From contig CANFNV010000002.1 of the NCBI GenBank assembly GCA_947448525.1, forward strand, positions 178,633 through 242,632: DNA of 64,000 nucleotides, written 5' to 3'. This stretch comes from Flavobacteriaceae bacterium. GTDB lineage: Bacteria; Bacteroidota; Bacteroidia; Flavobacteriales; Flavobacteriaceae. Both the position numbers and the translations under genes were made by a program. The notes beneath the pieces were generated by a model that had not been told where the DNA came from, searched no databases, and was given only the letters and a program-made list of their open reading frames with translations. Positions 34,834-42,611 of the stretch are shown here, in pieces (positions within the stretch are counted from its first letter, which is position 1; every line of letters begins with the position of its first letter).

Positions 34834-35547
34834 ATGATAGAAAAAATTAGATTAGACAATATACTATTTCTTGATATAGAAACTGTACCGTTAGAGGAAA
34901 ATTTCAATTCGCTTGACGATGAAATGAAACAACTTTGGGAGCTAAAAACCCAATACCAACGTAAAGAAGAATTTTCTGCCCAAGAGTTTTATGACCGAGC
35001 AGGAATTTGGGCAGAGTTTGGAAAAATAGTTTGTATCTCAGTGGGATATTTTACAACTAAAGGAGACATTAGAAACTTTAGAGTGACTTCATTATTTGGA
35101 GAGGAAAAAAAGATTCTCCTCGATTTTAATAATTTATTATGCAATCATTTTGATGGTTCTCAGCATATTCTTTGTGGACATAATGCCAAAGAATTTGATT
35201 TTCCATTCATAGCTCGCCGCATGATTATCAATCAAGTTGAAATTCCAAATAAGCTTAATTTGTTCGGGAAAAAACCTTGGGAAATTGCTCATTTAGACAC
35301 CTTAGAATTGTGGAAATTTGGCGATTATAAACATTTTACGTCATTAAAATTACTCACAAAAATATTGGGAATTCCATCTCCTAAGGGCGATATTGACGGA
35401 AGTCAAGTCGGACATGTTTTTTACGTAGAAAAAGATATTGACAGAATTGTAACTTATTGCGAAAAAGATGTTATCGCTGTGGCACAAGTTTTTCTTCGTT
35501 TCAGAAGGGAAGATTTATTGGTTGATAACGAAATTATTCACGTTTAG
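34834..35547 (+). CDS. DEDDy 3'-5' exonuclease (PolB exonuclease-like)
   Basis: The 237-residue protein matches the predicted PolB-like 3'-5' exonuclease family. Acidic residues are visible in FLDIETVP (D14, E16), GHNAKEFDFPFIARR and YCEKDVIAV (YxxxD), which gives the DEDDy pattern. HLDTLELWKFGDYK lies between Exo II and Exo III. It may work in DNA repair. It is a single gene with no coupled partner. Confidence 0.88.
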   Translation: MIEKIRLDNILFLDIETVPLEENFNSLDDEMKQLWELKTQYQRKEEFSAQEFYDRAGIWAEFGKIVCISVGYFTTKGDIRNFRVTSLFGEEKKILLDFNNLLCNHFDGSQHILCGHNAKEFDFPFIARRMIINQVEIPNKLNLFGKKPWEIAHLDTLELWKFGDYKHFTSLKLLTKILGIPSPKGDIDGSQVGHVFYVEKDIDRIVTYCEKDVIAVAQVFLRFRREDLLVDNEIIHV

Positions 35548-35554
35548 TTAAATT

Positions 35555-35660
35555 AGCCAAAGATTTACAGAGTTTAAATTTTATTAACTTCTATATAAAT
35601 AAGATTAAAGTTTATCAAAAATTATTTGATGGTATTCAATTTAATCTTTGAATCAGCGGC
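35555..35660. repeat. Degenerate copy of a flavobacterial inverted repeat
   Basis: AGCCAAAGATTTACAGAG (from 35555) and the complementary-like TTAATCTTTGAATCAGCGGC (35641-35660) resemble the better copy at 38861-38907. They enclose ~70 bp of AT-rich sequence. Confidence 0.45.
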
Positions 35661-35699
35661 AGTTTTTTATTAATAGTTATATTTACAAAAAAACAAATC

Positions 35700-37139
35700 A
35701 TGGTATTAAGTAGATTTTGGCTCGTTATTTTCATCTCCTCAATTGCTTTTGTTGTAGTTAGTTTATTTGCTGGAAACAACTATACTATTGATTTTGTTTT
35801 AAATGGTAAGAAAGATGATCCTATTTTAGTTTCAGAAAAATACCTTCAAGATTTACCTGCTTTTATCAAAGACAGTATCGAAAAAGCTCCAGACAAAACA
35901 ATGGTCATTAATCGTGACACATTGAACATCGATTCAATCTATGTTTTATCAAATAAAACCATAAAAATTTATAGTGGTAAACAAAAAAGTGATGGATTGC
36001 TACCAACTTGTAAAAACACGCTGGTAGACTTAATACTTCCTTTAATTGCCTATTTAGCTTTTTTCTGCGGCTTGATGGAACTGTTAATTATTTCTGGAGC
36101 ATCCGCAAAATTAGCTCAACTACTGAGTCCAGTATTTGTAAAAGTATTCCCAAGTGTTCCAAAAAACCACCCGTCCATTTCTTATATGACCTTAAATTTT
36201 GCTGCTAATTTCTTAGGATTGGATTCTGCAGCAACACCATTTGGTTTAAAAGCTATGGAAAGTTTACAAGAAATAAATCCCGAAAAAGAAAGGGCAAGCG
36301 ATGCACAAATTATGTTTCTGTGTTTACACGCTTCGGGTCTAACATTAATAGCAACGTCTATTATTGGTTATCGTGCGGCCGCCAATGCAAGTAATCCTGC
36401 AGATGTAATGTTGCCGTGTATTATCACTTCTTTTATTGGAACGATTGCAGCTTTTTTAATTGTTGGAATTAAGCAAAAAATTAACTTCAAAAGCGCTTCT
36501 TTAGTTGTTGTTTTGATGACATTAATTGCTGCAATTGTTGGCCTATTAATGTATGTCAATCACTTAGATTTAATTGGAAAAAACTATTTCACATCCAATC
36601 TTTCGGGATTGATATTGGTCGGAATTATTGCTTTTACCTTATTATTTTCATTTATCAAAGAGAAGAAATTTATAGAAGTTAAAACTACTGTTTTTGAGGC
36701 CTTTGTATCTGGAGCAAATAACGGAGTTAAAACTGGAGTTACAATTTTTCCTTATGTTCTAGGAATGTTAGTGGCGATTTCTTTATTTAGAAACAGCGGC
36801 TTGTTTGAAATTGTGAGTAATTGGATTGCTTACTTTTTCTCTAATATGGGGGTCAATAAACAAATCACGGATGCTTTGCCCGTAGCTATGTTACGACCTT
36901 TTAGTTCTGCTGGTTCCCGAGGGTTTTTGATTGATTCCATGAATACTTTTGGTGCTGATTCCATGACTGGCAGGTTGAGTAGTATTTTTCAATGTAGTGC
37001 TGAAAGCACTTTTTATGTAATTGCAGTTTACTTTGGTTCGGTTAATATAAAAAACACCCGCTACGCTTTAGGAACCATGCTTATAGTAGATTTAATTTGT
37101 GTAATCACTGCGATTTTTGTGGCGAGTTGGTTTTTTTAA
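35700..37139 (+). CDS. Fused SpmA/SpmB-like nucleoside-recognition membrane protein
   Basis: The 479-residue membrane protein carries two Gate (nucleoside recognition) domains. The first half includes LAYLAFFCGLMELLIISG and PSISYMTLNFAANFLGLDSAATPFG, the second ETTVFEAFVSGANNGVKTG-like sequence (here VKTTVFEAFVSGANNGVKTG) and AMLRPFSSAGSRGFL. B. subtilis SpmA and SpmB are separate proteins needed for spore core dehydration. This organism is not a spore former, so the function is open; transport is the usual guess. An extra ~100-residue non-membrane segment follows the first helix. It sits alone between two repeats. Confidence 0.87.
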   Translation: MVLSRFWLVIFISSIAFVVVSLFAGNNYTIDFVLNGKKDDPILVSEKYLQDLPAFIKDSIEKAPDKTMVINRDTLNIDSIYVLSNKTIKIYSGKQKSDGLLPTCKNTLVDLILPLIAYLAFFCGLMELLIISGASAKLAQLLSPVFVKVFPSVPKNHPSISYMTLNFAANFLGLDSAATPFGLKAMESLQEINPEKERASDAQIMFLCLHASGLTLIATSIIGYRAAANASNPADVMLPCIITSFIGTIAAFLIVGIKQKINFKSASLVVVLMTLIAAIVGLLMYVNHLDLIGKNYFTSNLSGLILVGIIAFTLLFSFIKEKKFIEVKTTVFEAFVSGANNGVKTGVTIFPYVLGMLVAISLFRNSGLFEIVSNWIAYFFSNMGVNKQITDALPVAMLRPFSSAGSRGFLIDSMNTFGADSMTGRLSSIFQCSAESTFYVIAVYFGSVNIKNTRYALGTMLIVDLICVITAIFVASWFF

Positions 37140-37145
37140 TTTTTT

Positions 37146-37216
37146 CCTACAAGGTTTTCATTTGATTGTAGGTAATTAGAATTGCCATACTTATTAGGTT
37201 TTGGAAACCTTGCAGG
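37146..37216. repeat. Intergenic inverted repeat with ACAAGGTTTT/AAACCTTG arms
   Basis: CCTACAAGGTTTTCA (37146-37160) pairs imperfectly with GGAAACCTTGCAGG (37203-37216). It lies between the SpmAB-like gene and fumarase and may act as a terminator or be a mobile interspersed repeat. Confidence 0.65.
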
Positions 37217-37250
37217 TTATGCTTAACTTTACACTTCAAAAATATTTACA

Positions 37251-38852
37251 ATGGACTTTATATACCAAGACCCGTATCCGATAGTAAAAGACGATACTCA
37301 ATACAAAAAACTAACTTCTGACTTTGTAAAAGTTGAACAATTTGGAGACAGAGAGATTCTAACTGTTGACCCAAAAGGGTTAGAATTCTTGGCGCAAGAA
37401 GCCATGAACGATGTTTCATTTATGTTACGAACAGCGCATTTACAAAAGCTAAACAATATTTTGAACGATCCTGAGGCAACCGATAATGATCGATTCGTTG
37501 CTTATAATTTATTACAAAATGCATCTGTAGCCGTTGAAGGTCAGTTGCCATCTTGTCAAGATACAGGAACCGCAATTGTTATGGCAAAAAAAGGCGAAAG
37601 TGTTTTTACAGGAGTTGATGATGCCGAATGGTTGTCAAAAGGAATTTTCAATACGTTTCAAAATAAAAATCTTCGTTACTCACAAATTGTTCCAATTTCC
37701 ATGTTTGAAGAGAAAAATTCAGGTTCAAATTTGCCAGCACAAATTGATATTTATGCCAAAAAAGGAGTTTCTTATGAGTTTTTATTTTTAACGAAAGGCG
37801 GAGGTTCTGCTAATAAAACCTTCTTGTACCAAAAAACAAAATCGCTGCTGAATGAAAAATCGATGGAAGAATTTGTTCGTGAAAAAATTAAAGATATAGG
37901 AACTTCTGCTTGTCCGCCCTACCATTTAGCTTTAGTTATTGGAGGCACTTCTGCTGAAGCCAATTTATCGGCAGTTAAAAAAGCTTCTGCGGGCTATTTT
38001 GATAATCTTCCCACTTCTGGGAATATGTCAGGTCAAGCTTTTCGCGATTTAGAATGGGAGCAAAAAGTACTGCTATACTGTCAAGAAAGTGCTATTGGTG
38101 CGCAATTTGGCGGAAAATATTTTGCGCATGATGTTCGCGTAATTCGTTTGCCACGCCATGCTGCTTCTTGTCCCGTTGGATTAGGAGTTTCTTGTTCTGC
38201 CGATAGAAATATAAAAGGGAAAATTACAAAAGATGGGATTTTCTTAGAACAATTGGAAGTAAATCCACAGCAATTTTTACCAGCTGTTCCGCCACATTTG
38301 GAAGCTGCAGTTGAGGTAGATTTGAATCGACCAATGAAAGATATATTGGCAGAATTGTCTAAATATCCAATTAAGACACGTTTAAAATTAAACGGAACCT
38401 TAATTGTTGCTCGTGATATTGCGCATGCAAAAATCAAAGAATTATTGGAAGCTGGAAAACCAATGCCGGAGTATTTCAAAAACCATCCGGTGTATTATGC
38501 AGGACCTGCAAAAACTCCTGAAGGAATGCCATCAGGAAGTTTTGGTCCCACAACAGCAGGCCGAATGGACGTGTATGTAGAAGAATTCCAAAAAGCAGGC
38601 GGAAGTATGATTATGCTTGCTAAAGGAAATCGAACCAAAGAAGTAAGGGAAGCATGTAAAACTTACGGAGGATTTTATTTGGGTTCCATCGGAGGTCCTG
38701 CTGCAATATTAGCTCAAGATAACATCCTAAAAGTTGAAGTTGTTGATTTTGAAGAACTCGGAATGGAAGCTGTTCGTAAAATTACCGTTAAAGATTTTCC
38801 AGCGTTTATTATTACTGATAATAAAGGAAACGATTTTTTTGCTAATTTATAA
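37251..38852 (+). CDS. Class I fumarate hydratase
   Basis: The 533-residue [4Fe-4S] enzyme interconverts fumarate and malate in the TCA cycle. Class I features include the N-terminal domain segment [19 protein letters not shown] with a cluster Cys, [18 protein letters not shown] with another, and [13 protein letters not shown]. The C-terminal domain shows [26 protein letters not shown] and GGPAAI. Class I fumarases are oxygen- and iron-sensitive. It is transcribed alone, separated from neighbours by repeats. Confidence 0.95.
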   Translation: MDFIYQDPYPIVKDDTQYKKLTSDFVKVEQFGDREILTVDPKGLEFLAQEAMNDVSFMLRTAHLQKLNNILNDPEATDNDRFVAYNLLQNASVAVEGQLPSCQDTGTAIVMAKKGESVFTGVDDAEWLSKGIFNTFQNKNLRYSQIVPISMFEEKNSGSNLPAQIDIYAKKGVSYEFLFLTKGGGSANKTFLYQKTKSLLNEKSMEEFVREKIKDIGTSACPPYHLALVIGGTSAEANLSAVKKASAGYFDNLPTSGNMSGQAFRDLEWEQKVLLYCQESAIGAQFGGKYFAHDVRVIRLPRHAASCPVGLGVSCSADRNIKGKITKDGIFLEQLEVNPQQFLPAVPPHLEAAVEVDLNRPMKDILAELSKYPIKTRLKLNGTLIVARDIAHAKIKELLEAGKPMPEYFKNHPVYYAGPAKTPEGMPSGSFGPTTAGRMDVYVEEFQKAGGSMIMLAKGNRTKEVREACKTYGGFYLGSIGGPAAILAQDNILKVEVVDFEELGMEAVRKITVKDFPAFIITDNKGNDFFANL

Positions 38853-38860
38853 AAATAATT

Positions 38861-38907
38861 AGCCACAGATTCACAGATTACGATAATTAATCCATGAATC
38901 TTTGGCT
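38861..38907. repeat. Interspersed inverted repeat after the fumarase gene
   Basis: Left arm AGCCACAGATTCACAGATTA (38861-38880) and right arm 38888-38907 pair with three mismatches in 20. I recall this CACAGATTCACAGATT type as common between flavobacterial genes. It could serve as a terminator. Confidence 0.8.
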
Positions 38908-38922
38908 TTCAAAATCAACCAA

Positions 38923-39318
38923 ATGCCTTTTAAAGAAACCTTTTCAGAATTTTACACCAAAGTTAAAGCTAGTATAGAAGAAGGAACTTTTGCTAAATTA
39001 ACCTTAGCAAAAACTATCGGAAATACGGAATTGATGAATATATATGTACGTCCTATAATGGATGAAGATATTTTGAAAATGGAATTAAAATTTAAATTTC
39101 AAAAAGAAGAAATTATTGAAATTCACGCAATAGATTTATCTTTAAATCGATTATTAGAATTTATAAATAATCCTTTTTTAAGCGCAATTTTGTTTACTAC
39201 AGAATTTGATTTGACTTATAAATTGAATAAAAAACGAGCGGTTAGTATTATAGAACAATTTCCAAGTTTTACTCATGCATCACCAGTAATTTTAGAGTAT
39301 TTGCAAACTAAAAAATAA
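38923..39318 (+). CDS. Uncharacterised small protein
   Basis: The 131-residue cytoplasmic protein (no signal peptide or membrane segment) starts MPFKETFSEFYTKVK. I do not recognise a family. It appears alpha/beta with many acidic and Lys residues (FKFQKEEIIEIHAIDL) and no Cys. The frame extends upstream to 38902 with a TTG, but that extension lies inside the inverted repeat, so ATG 38923 is preferred. It is convergent with the M13 peptidase and ends at a bidirectional terminator. Confidence 0.75.
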   Translation: MPFKETFSEFYTKVKASIEEGTFAKLTLAKTIGNTELMNIYVRPIMDEDILKMELKFKFQKEEIIEIHAIDLSLNRLLEFINNPFLSAILFTTEFDLTYKLNKKRAVSIIEQFPSFTHASPVILEYLQTKK

Positions 39319-39334
39319 ATTAACTGCAAAAATA

Positions 39335-39365
39335 AAAGCCACAAAATTATTGATTTTGTGGCTTT
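39335..39365. terminator. Bidirectional terminator
   Basis: AAAGCCACAAAAT (39335-39347) and ATTTTGTGGCTTT (39353-39365) form a perfect 13 bp stem with a 5-nt loop between convergent genes. Confidence 0.87.
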
Positions 39366-39386
39366 ATAGGTAATTATTATACTGTC

Positions 39387-41441
39387 TTACCAAATTCTAA
39401 CTCTCTTATCAGGAGCGATATACATCCCATCTCCTTCTTTAATGTCGAATGCTTTTGCAAAAGTATCTAAATTTAATAATGGCACATAAGCTCTATAATT
39501 AGCCGGCGAATGTGGATCGGTTTTTACTTGATTTTTTAATGCTTCATCTCGAATTTTTCCTCTCCAAACTGTTGCCCAAGACATGAACAAACGTTGTTCA
39601 GGAGTATATCCATCAATCAATCCTGGGTTTCCGTTTTCGTTTAAGTATAATTGTAAACCGTCATAAGCAGCGTTAATTCCGCCTAAATCACCAATGTTTT
39701 CACCTAATGTAAATTTTCCATCAACATGAATTCCTGGAAGTGGTTCTAGCGCAGAATATTGATCTGCTAATGACCCTCCAAGCGCAGTAAACTTAGTTAA
39801 ATCGTCAGCCGTCCACCAATCAACAAGATTTCCTTCAGCGTTATAACTTGCTCCTTGATCGTCAAAACCATGAGAAATTTCATGACCAATAACTGCTCCA
39901 ATTCCACCATAATTTACCGCTTCATCCGCTTTATAATCATAAAATGGTGGTTGTAAAATTGCAGCAGGGAAAACAATTTCATTATAAGATGGATTGTAAT
40001 AGGCATTTACCGTTTGTGGCGACATGCCCCATTCTGTTTTATCAACGGGCTTACTTAATTTATCTAAATCTTTTTTCCATTGCCACATTGAAACATTTTT
40101 CAAATTTTCATAGTAGCTTCCGCCTTCTTCAGGACTTTTTACTAACAACGCAGAGTAATCTTCCCATTTGTCTGGGTATCCAATTTTTATTGTTAATTTA
40201 TTCAATTTTTCAATTGCTTTAATTTTCGTTTCTGGTGACATCCATGTCAAATTGTTTATTCTGTTTTTATAAGCACGAATAAGATTTTGAATCATATTAG
40301 CCGCTTTAGTTTTAGCTTCAGCTGGAAACATTTTCTCAACATATAGCTTTCCTAAAGCTTCACCAACAGTTCCATTAACTACTTGAAGTGCTTTTTCGTG
40401 ACGTGGTCTTTGTTTCAAGGCACCAGTTAATGTTTTTCCGTAAAACTCCCAATTTGCTGTTTCTAGGTTTGTAGATAATTGTCCAGCCGCTCCTCTCAAT
40501 AACATCCAACGCATGTAAGCTTTCCAATCTTCCACTTTATTTTCGGTGAAAATGATTTGTAATGCAGCCATGTATCTTGGTTGCGTAACAATTATAGTGT
40601 CTAGTTTAGCTATTCCAATGCCTTTTATATAATCTTTCCAATCTACAATTGGAACCAATTTTTGCAAATCAGCTAAAGAAGTTGGATTGTACTGTTTTTT
40701 AGAATCACGTCGTTCAACTCTATCCAATCTTGGTTTTGACATTTGAATTTCTAATGCTAATATTTTATCGGCATCTGCTTTTGCAATCTCTGGATTTTCT
40801 CCTAAAAGTTGGAGCATCTTAGCTACATGAAGTACATATTTTTCACGTTTTTCTTTAGAATCTTTTTCTTCTGAAACGTAATAATCTCTGTCAGGTAAGC
40901 CTAAACTACCAATACCCAGACTTACAACATTTCGGTTGCTGTTTTTTTCATCAGCACCAATTCCAAAACCAAAGAAACCAGCACCATCGCCAGCTGCTTC
41001 CGTTTCCATTAGTAATTTTTGCAAATCTTTGATGTTTTTTACAGCATCAATTTTAGCTAAATCTGCTTTAATTGGAGCAATTCCTTGTTTGTTTCTCGCT
41101 AAGGTATCCATTGCAGCTTTGTACATATTGATCGCTTTCCCTTGATCTGTACTAGATTTGTACTTTGGATTTTTGGCAGCGTCTTTTAAAATTGCCAAAG
41201 CATCTTTATCGGTGTTTTGACGTAATTCATCAAAACTTCCCCAACGTGTTTTGTCTGCTGGAATTTCGGTGTTTTTCAACCATGTGCCATTTACGAATTT
41301 AAAAAAGTCATCATTTGGTCTAACTGATTTGTCCATTAAATCTAGGTTTAATCCTGGTTTTTTTTGTTGTGCATTCGCTTGGTTTAAACCAAAAAGACTT
41401 GCCGCCAACAAGCCAAACTTAATTGTAGTTTGAAGTTTCAT
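39387..41441 (-). CDS. M13 family zinc metallopeptidase (PepO/neprilysin-like)
   Basis: The 684-residue secreted peptidase has a signal peptide ending near ANAQ, the domain start RPNDDFFKFVNGTWLKNTEIPADKTRWGSF (quoted in part), and the catalytic HEISHGFDDQG (~520-530) with the third zinc ligand in GENIGDLGGINAAYDGL. NAYYNPSYNEIVFPA is the substrate-binding strand. M13 enzymes cut oligopeptides. The protein is probably periplasmic or an outer-membrane lipoprotein-free form; there is no lipobox. It is transcribed alone, divergent from the SCO gene. Confidence 0.95.
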   Translation of the reverse strand: MKLQTTIKFGLLAASLFGLNQANAQQKKPGLNLDLMDKSVRPNDDFFKFVNGTWLKNTEIPADKTRWGSFDELRQNTDKDALAILKDAAKNPKYKSSTDQGKAINMYKAAMDTLARNKQGIAPIKADLAKIDAVKNIKDLQKLLMETEAAGDGAGFFGFGIGADEKNSNRNVVSLGIGSLGLPDRDYYVSEEKDSKEKREKYVLHVAKMLQLLGENPEIAKADADKILALEIQMSKPRLDRVERRDSKKQYNPTSLADLQKLVPIVDWKDYIKGIGIAKLDTIIVTQPRYMAALQIIFTENKVEDWKAYMRWMLLRGAAGQLSTNLETANWEFYGKTLTGALKQRPRHEKALQVVNGTVGEALGKLYVEKMFPAEAKTKAANMIQNLIRAYKNRINNLTWMSPETKIKAIEKLNKLTIKIGYPDKWEDYSALLVKSPEEGGSYYENLKNVSMWQWKKDLDKLSKPVDKTEWGMSPQTVNAYYNPSYNEIVFPAAILQPPFYDYKADEAVNYGGIGAVIGHEISHGFDDQGASYNAEGNLVDWWTADDLTKFTALGGSLADQYSALEPLPGIHVDGKFTLGENIGDLGGINAAYDGLQLYLNENGNPGLIDGYTPEQRLFMSWATVWRGKIRDEALKNQVKTDPHSPANYRAYVPLLNLDTFAKAFDIKEGDGMYIAPDKRVRIW

Positions 41442-41463
41442 ATTATTTTCTTGATTGTTTGCA

Positions 41464-41471
41464 CAAATCTA
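41464..41471 (-). promoter_or_regulatory. Candidate -7 box for the M13 peptidase gene
   Basis: The minus strand reads TAGATTTG. A TTTG lies 15 bp upstream, slightly closer than the normal 17-23 bp. Confidence 0.45.
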
Positions 41472-41548
41472 TTAATTTTTAGTTTACAAAATGTTAAAAA
41501 AGGCATAATGCGTTTGCTTTACTATTTTGAAACTCATGATTCCGAAAG

Positions 41549-41556
41549 TAGTTTTG
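41549..41556 (+). promoter_or_regulatory. Promoter of the SCO-family gene
   Basis: TAGTTTTG preceded by TTTG at 41526-41529 with exactly 19 bp spacing. The predicted start is about 10 bp before the ATG at 41575. Confidence 0.7.
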
Positions 41557-41574
41557 TAGATTTGCATAAAAAAG

Positions 41575-42270
41575 ATGTTTTCAATATTAAAACAATACAA
41601 GATTTTTATAAGTTTTATTGTACTTTTTTCAATTATTACAATAACCGCTTTCTATATTCTTTTAAAGCCAAAAAAAACGTTACAAGTATATAATCCAAGT
41701 GATGTCAATACAGAATTAGTGGATTCTACTGTTCAATATGTAGCTTTAGACCATACCATTTCCGATTTTACTTTTACCAATCAAAATGGAAAAACCATTA
41801 CCCAAAAAGATTATGCGGACAAAATTTATGTCGCTGATTTTTTCTTCACAACATGTCTATCAATTTGTCCAAAAATGACCAACAATATGGTTTGGTTGCA
41901 AAATCAAATTAAGAATAATCCTAAAGTACTATTGCTTTCTCATTCGGTTACTCCAGATATTGATTCCGTCTCCGTTTTAAAGAAATATGCCATCGAAAAA
42001 GGAGTAATTGACAGCAAATGGAATTTAGTTACTGGAAACAAGAAAGACATTTATTATATTGCTCGAAAATCCTATTTAGCGGTAAAAACTGGGAAACCAT
42101 CCGAAATGTATGATATGGTGCATACCGAAAACTTTGTTTTAGTTGATTCTAAAAGACGAATTCGCGGATTTTATGATGGAACCAATCTTGACGGCCCTTC
42201 TGAACCCGGAATTAAAAATGTAAAACAACTTTTAGAAGATATTAATTTTCTTTGTGAAGAAGAAAAGTAA
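41575..42270 (+). CDS. SCO1/SenC-family copper chaperone or thiol oxidoreductase
   Basis: The 231-residue membrane-anchored protein has one N-terminal transmembrane segment (~9-30) and a periplasmic thioredoxin fold. The copper-binding CxxxC is in TTCLSICPKM (C94, C98) and the distal His is in MVHTENFVLVD. SCO proteins insert copper into the CuA centre of cytochrome oxidase. Proximity to the heme locus, 7 kb away, fits respiratory assembly but is only loose. It precedes feoA by 104 bp. Confidence 0.92.
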   Translation: MFSILKQYKIFISFIVLFSIITITAFYILLKPKKTLQVYNPSDVNTELVDSTVQYVALDHTISDFTFTNQNGKTITQKDYADKIYVADFFFTTCLSICPKMTNNMVWLQNQIKNNPKVLLLSHSVTPDIDSVSVLKKYAIEKGVIDSKWNLVTGNKKDIYYIARKSYLAVKTGKPSEMYDMVHTENFVLVDSKRRIRGFYDGTNLDGPSEPGIKNVKQLLEDINFLCEEEK

Positions 42271-42340
42271 TTAAAAAAGTTCATTTAGATAAACATTTCT
42301 TAAACTTGATAATTATCATGTTTTTTTGGCCCTAAATATG

Positions 42341-42348
42341 TATTTTTG
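42341..42348 (+). promoter_or_regulatory. Candidate -7 box for feoAB
   Basis: TATTTTTG lies 27-34 bp before the feoA start. A TTG at 42326-42328 is too close (12 bp) for a full promoter. No Fur-box-like palindrome is obvious. Confidence 0.4.
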
Positions 42349-42374
42349 TATTTTAATTCAATCTAAATAAAGGC

Positions 42375-42611
42375 GTGCAAACTTCAATTGCGGAACTTAA
42401 AATTGGTCAAAAGGGAATTATTTGTGATTTCAATATAGAGGAAATTCCACTAAAACTTCTCGAAATGGGTTGTTTACCTGGTAATTCTATTGAGTTAATT
42501 CAAGTTGCTCCTTTTGGTTGCCCATTATATTTTGTAGTTAATGATTCTCATGTGGCTATTAGACTAGAAACTGCAAAAGAAATAACGGTTATTATTGAAA
42601 CTGCAAATTAA
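42375..42611 (+). CDS. feoA: Ferrous iron transport protein FeoA
   Basis: The 78-residue SH3-like protein starts at a GTG and shows the FeoA pattern: LKIGQKGIICDF, LLEMGCLPGNSIELIQVAPFGCPLYF and SHVAIRLETAKEI. FeoA interacts with FeoB and is required for Fe2+ uptake, with the mechanism unsettled. The stop overlaps the feoB start by 1 bp (TAATG), which indicates coupling. Confidence 0.94.
   Translation: MQTSIAELKIGQKGIICDFNIEEIPLKLLEMGCLPGNSIELIQVAPFGCPLYFVVNDSHVAIRLETAKEITVIIETAN

Noticed and set aside
41430-41693. An 87-codon plus-strand frame before the SCO gene
   Set aside because: It overlaps the M13 start, the SCO promoter and the SCO coding region, and ends in low-complexity residues.
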